Positions 6,536-6,832 of a stretch of DNA of 6,832 bases are shown here, piece after piece. The DNA is from Prevotellaceae bacterium. GTDB taxonomy: Bacteria; Bacteroidota; Bacteroidia; Bacteroidales; Bacteroidaceae. The notes beneath the pieces were generated by a model. It was not told the origin of the DNA. It was given only the letters and a program-made list of their open reading frames with translations, and did no database searches. A program made the position numbers and the translations under genes. Numbering within the stretch: position 1 is the first letter of the stretch; every line of letters starts with the position of its first letter. The stretch is from the NCBI GenBank assembly GCA_030523505.1, contig JAUNIK010000148.1:1-6832 (forward strand). The letters run 5' to 3'.

Positions 6536-6606
6536 AATATATCATATTTTTTAGCAACGATACACCTTTTGGCACAGAAGTGATTGATTGAAAAAAACAA
6601 TAAAAA

Positions 6607-6739
6607 CCCCTTGTGCTTATGTCGAGCCTGTCGGCTTGCTGCTATGAGCGCTTCAAAATACTTGTATGCAAGCATCCAGATATTTTGAACCACTAACATC
6701 AGCGTGGTGCTACACACCACTCGACATAACCGCAAGGCG
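6607..6739. repeat. 133-bp imperfect palindrome with a separate hairpin in each half
   Basis: The outer arms 6607-6626 and 6720-6739 are inverted copies matching at 17 of 20 positions, including a perfect 10-mer (TTATGTCGAG, 6617-6626; CTCGACATAA, 6720-6729). The inner arms 6652-6669 and 6672-6689 match at 15 of 18 around a 2-nt centre. The parts between differ in sequence and length, yet each has its own hairpin: AGCC-TGTC-GGCT on the left (6625-6636) and GTGGTG-CTACA-CACCAC on the right (6704-6720). On the minus strand the foot of the structure is followed by GGGGTTTTTATTGTTTTTTT, so it could end transcription of a gene beyond the window. A small inverted-repeat element (MITE-like) is an alternative; ATAAA flanks it near both ends (6600-6604, 6740-6744), but this is weak evidence for a target duplication. 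Confidence 0.65.
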
Positions 6740-6770
6740 ATAAACAGGAAATAAACAACCATCCGGATGT

Positions 6771-6813
6771 AGATTGTACGGAAAGATTTTGAGTAGATTT
6801 TAAGTAAAGATTT
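6771..6813. repeat. Second AGATT array at 11-13 nt spacing
   Basis: AGATTG at 6771 is followed by AGATTT at 6784, 6795 and 6808, giving spacings of 13, 11 and 13 nt. The word and spacing match the larger array at 4453-4674, so arrays of this kind flank the amidohydrolase transcription unit on both sides. The perfect palindrome CATCCGGATG (6760-6769) stands directly before it. I see no coding frame in 6740-6832, and the array may continue or belong to a leader region beyond the window edge. Confidence 0.45.
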
Positions 6814-6832
6814 TCTTCTGCCCCTATGGAGC

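Noticed and set aside
6477..6575. Longer N-terminus of the amidohydrolase from a GTG at 6575
   Set aside because: The extra 33 residues precede a complete lipoprotein signal and cover a perfect -7 box with its -33 element, so they are not likely to be translated.
6247..6762. 171-codon open frame on the minus strand upstream of and overlapping the amidohydrolase gene
   Set aside because: It runs through the palindrome and the promoter and then out of frame into the amidohydrolase gene. Its product has no family features.

Overview
The window looks like chromosomal DNA from a gut Bacteroidota species, most likely Prevotella or Segatella. The support is indirect: all three upstream regions with a recognisable promoter carry the Bacteroidota -7 box TAnnTTTG (one with a last-base change), each with a -33 TTG-type element exactly 20 nt upstream. 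No Shine-Dalgarno sites stand out, and the genes are secreted GH92 and GH29 glycosidases, a lipoprotein amidohydrolase and a Bacteroidota-style toxin-antitoxin pair. All genes read on the minus strand, so transcription runs from high to low coordinates. The species assignment is an inference.

Layout from high to low coordinates. Bases 6477-6832 are non-coding and hold a helically spaced AGATTT array, a 133-bp imperfect palindrome with an internal hairpin in each half, and the amidohydrolase promoter. A YtcJ-type amidohydrolase lipoprotein follows (6476-4725). Bases 4315-4724 are AT-rich and contain a second, larger AGATTT/AAATCT array and an antitoxin promoter. Next come an intact small antitoxin gene (4314-4111), a toxin gene reduced by an internal deletion to its first ~10 and last ~24 codons (4104-4004), and a strong intrinsic terminator (3989-3953). 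A new promoter then drives a GH29 alpha-L-fucosidase (3801-2410), and after a 172-nt gap a GH92 alpha-mannosidase follows (2237-78, GTG start).

The two glycosidases are both exported and are probably co-transcribed, because no second promoter is visible in the gap. Together they could remove fucose and mannose from host N-glycans or similar glycans, but no SusC/SusD pair or regulator lies in the window. The 3' flank of each glycosidase gene carries a copy of the same interspersed repeat: a GATT-rich stretch, the identical 12-mer CCAAGGCATTTC and a C-rich/G-rich fold-back.

The points most worth a second look are the deleted toxin beside an intact antitoxin, the two AGATTT arrays on either side of the amidohydrolase gene, the 133-bp palindrome, and the repeat family behind the glycosidase genes. 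I do not see a convincing new multi-gene system.
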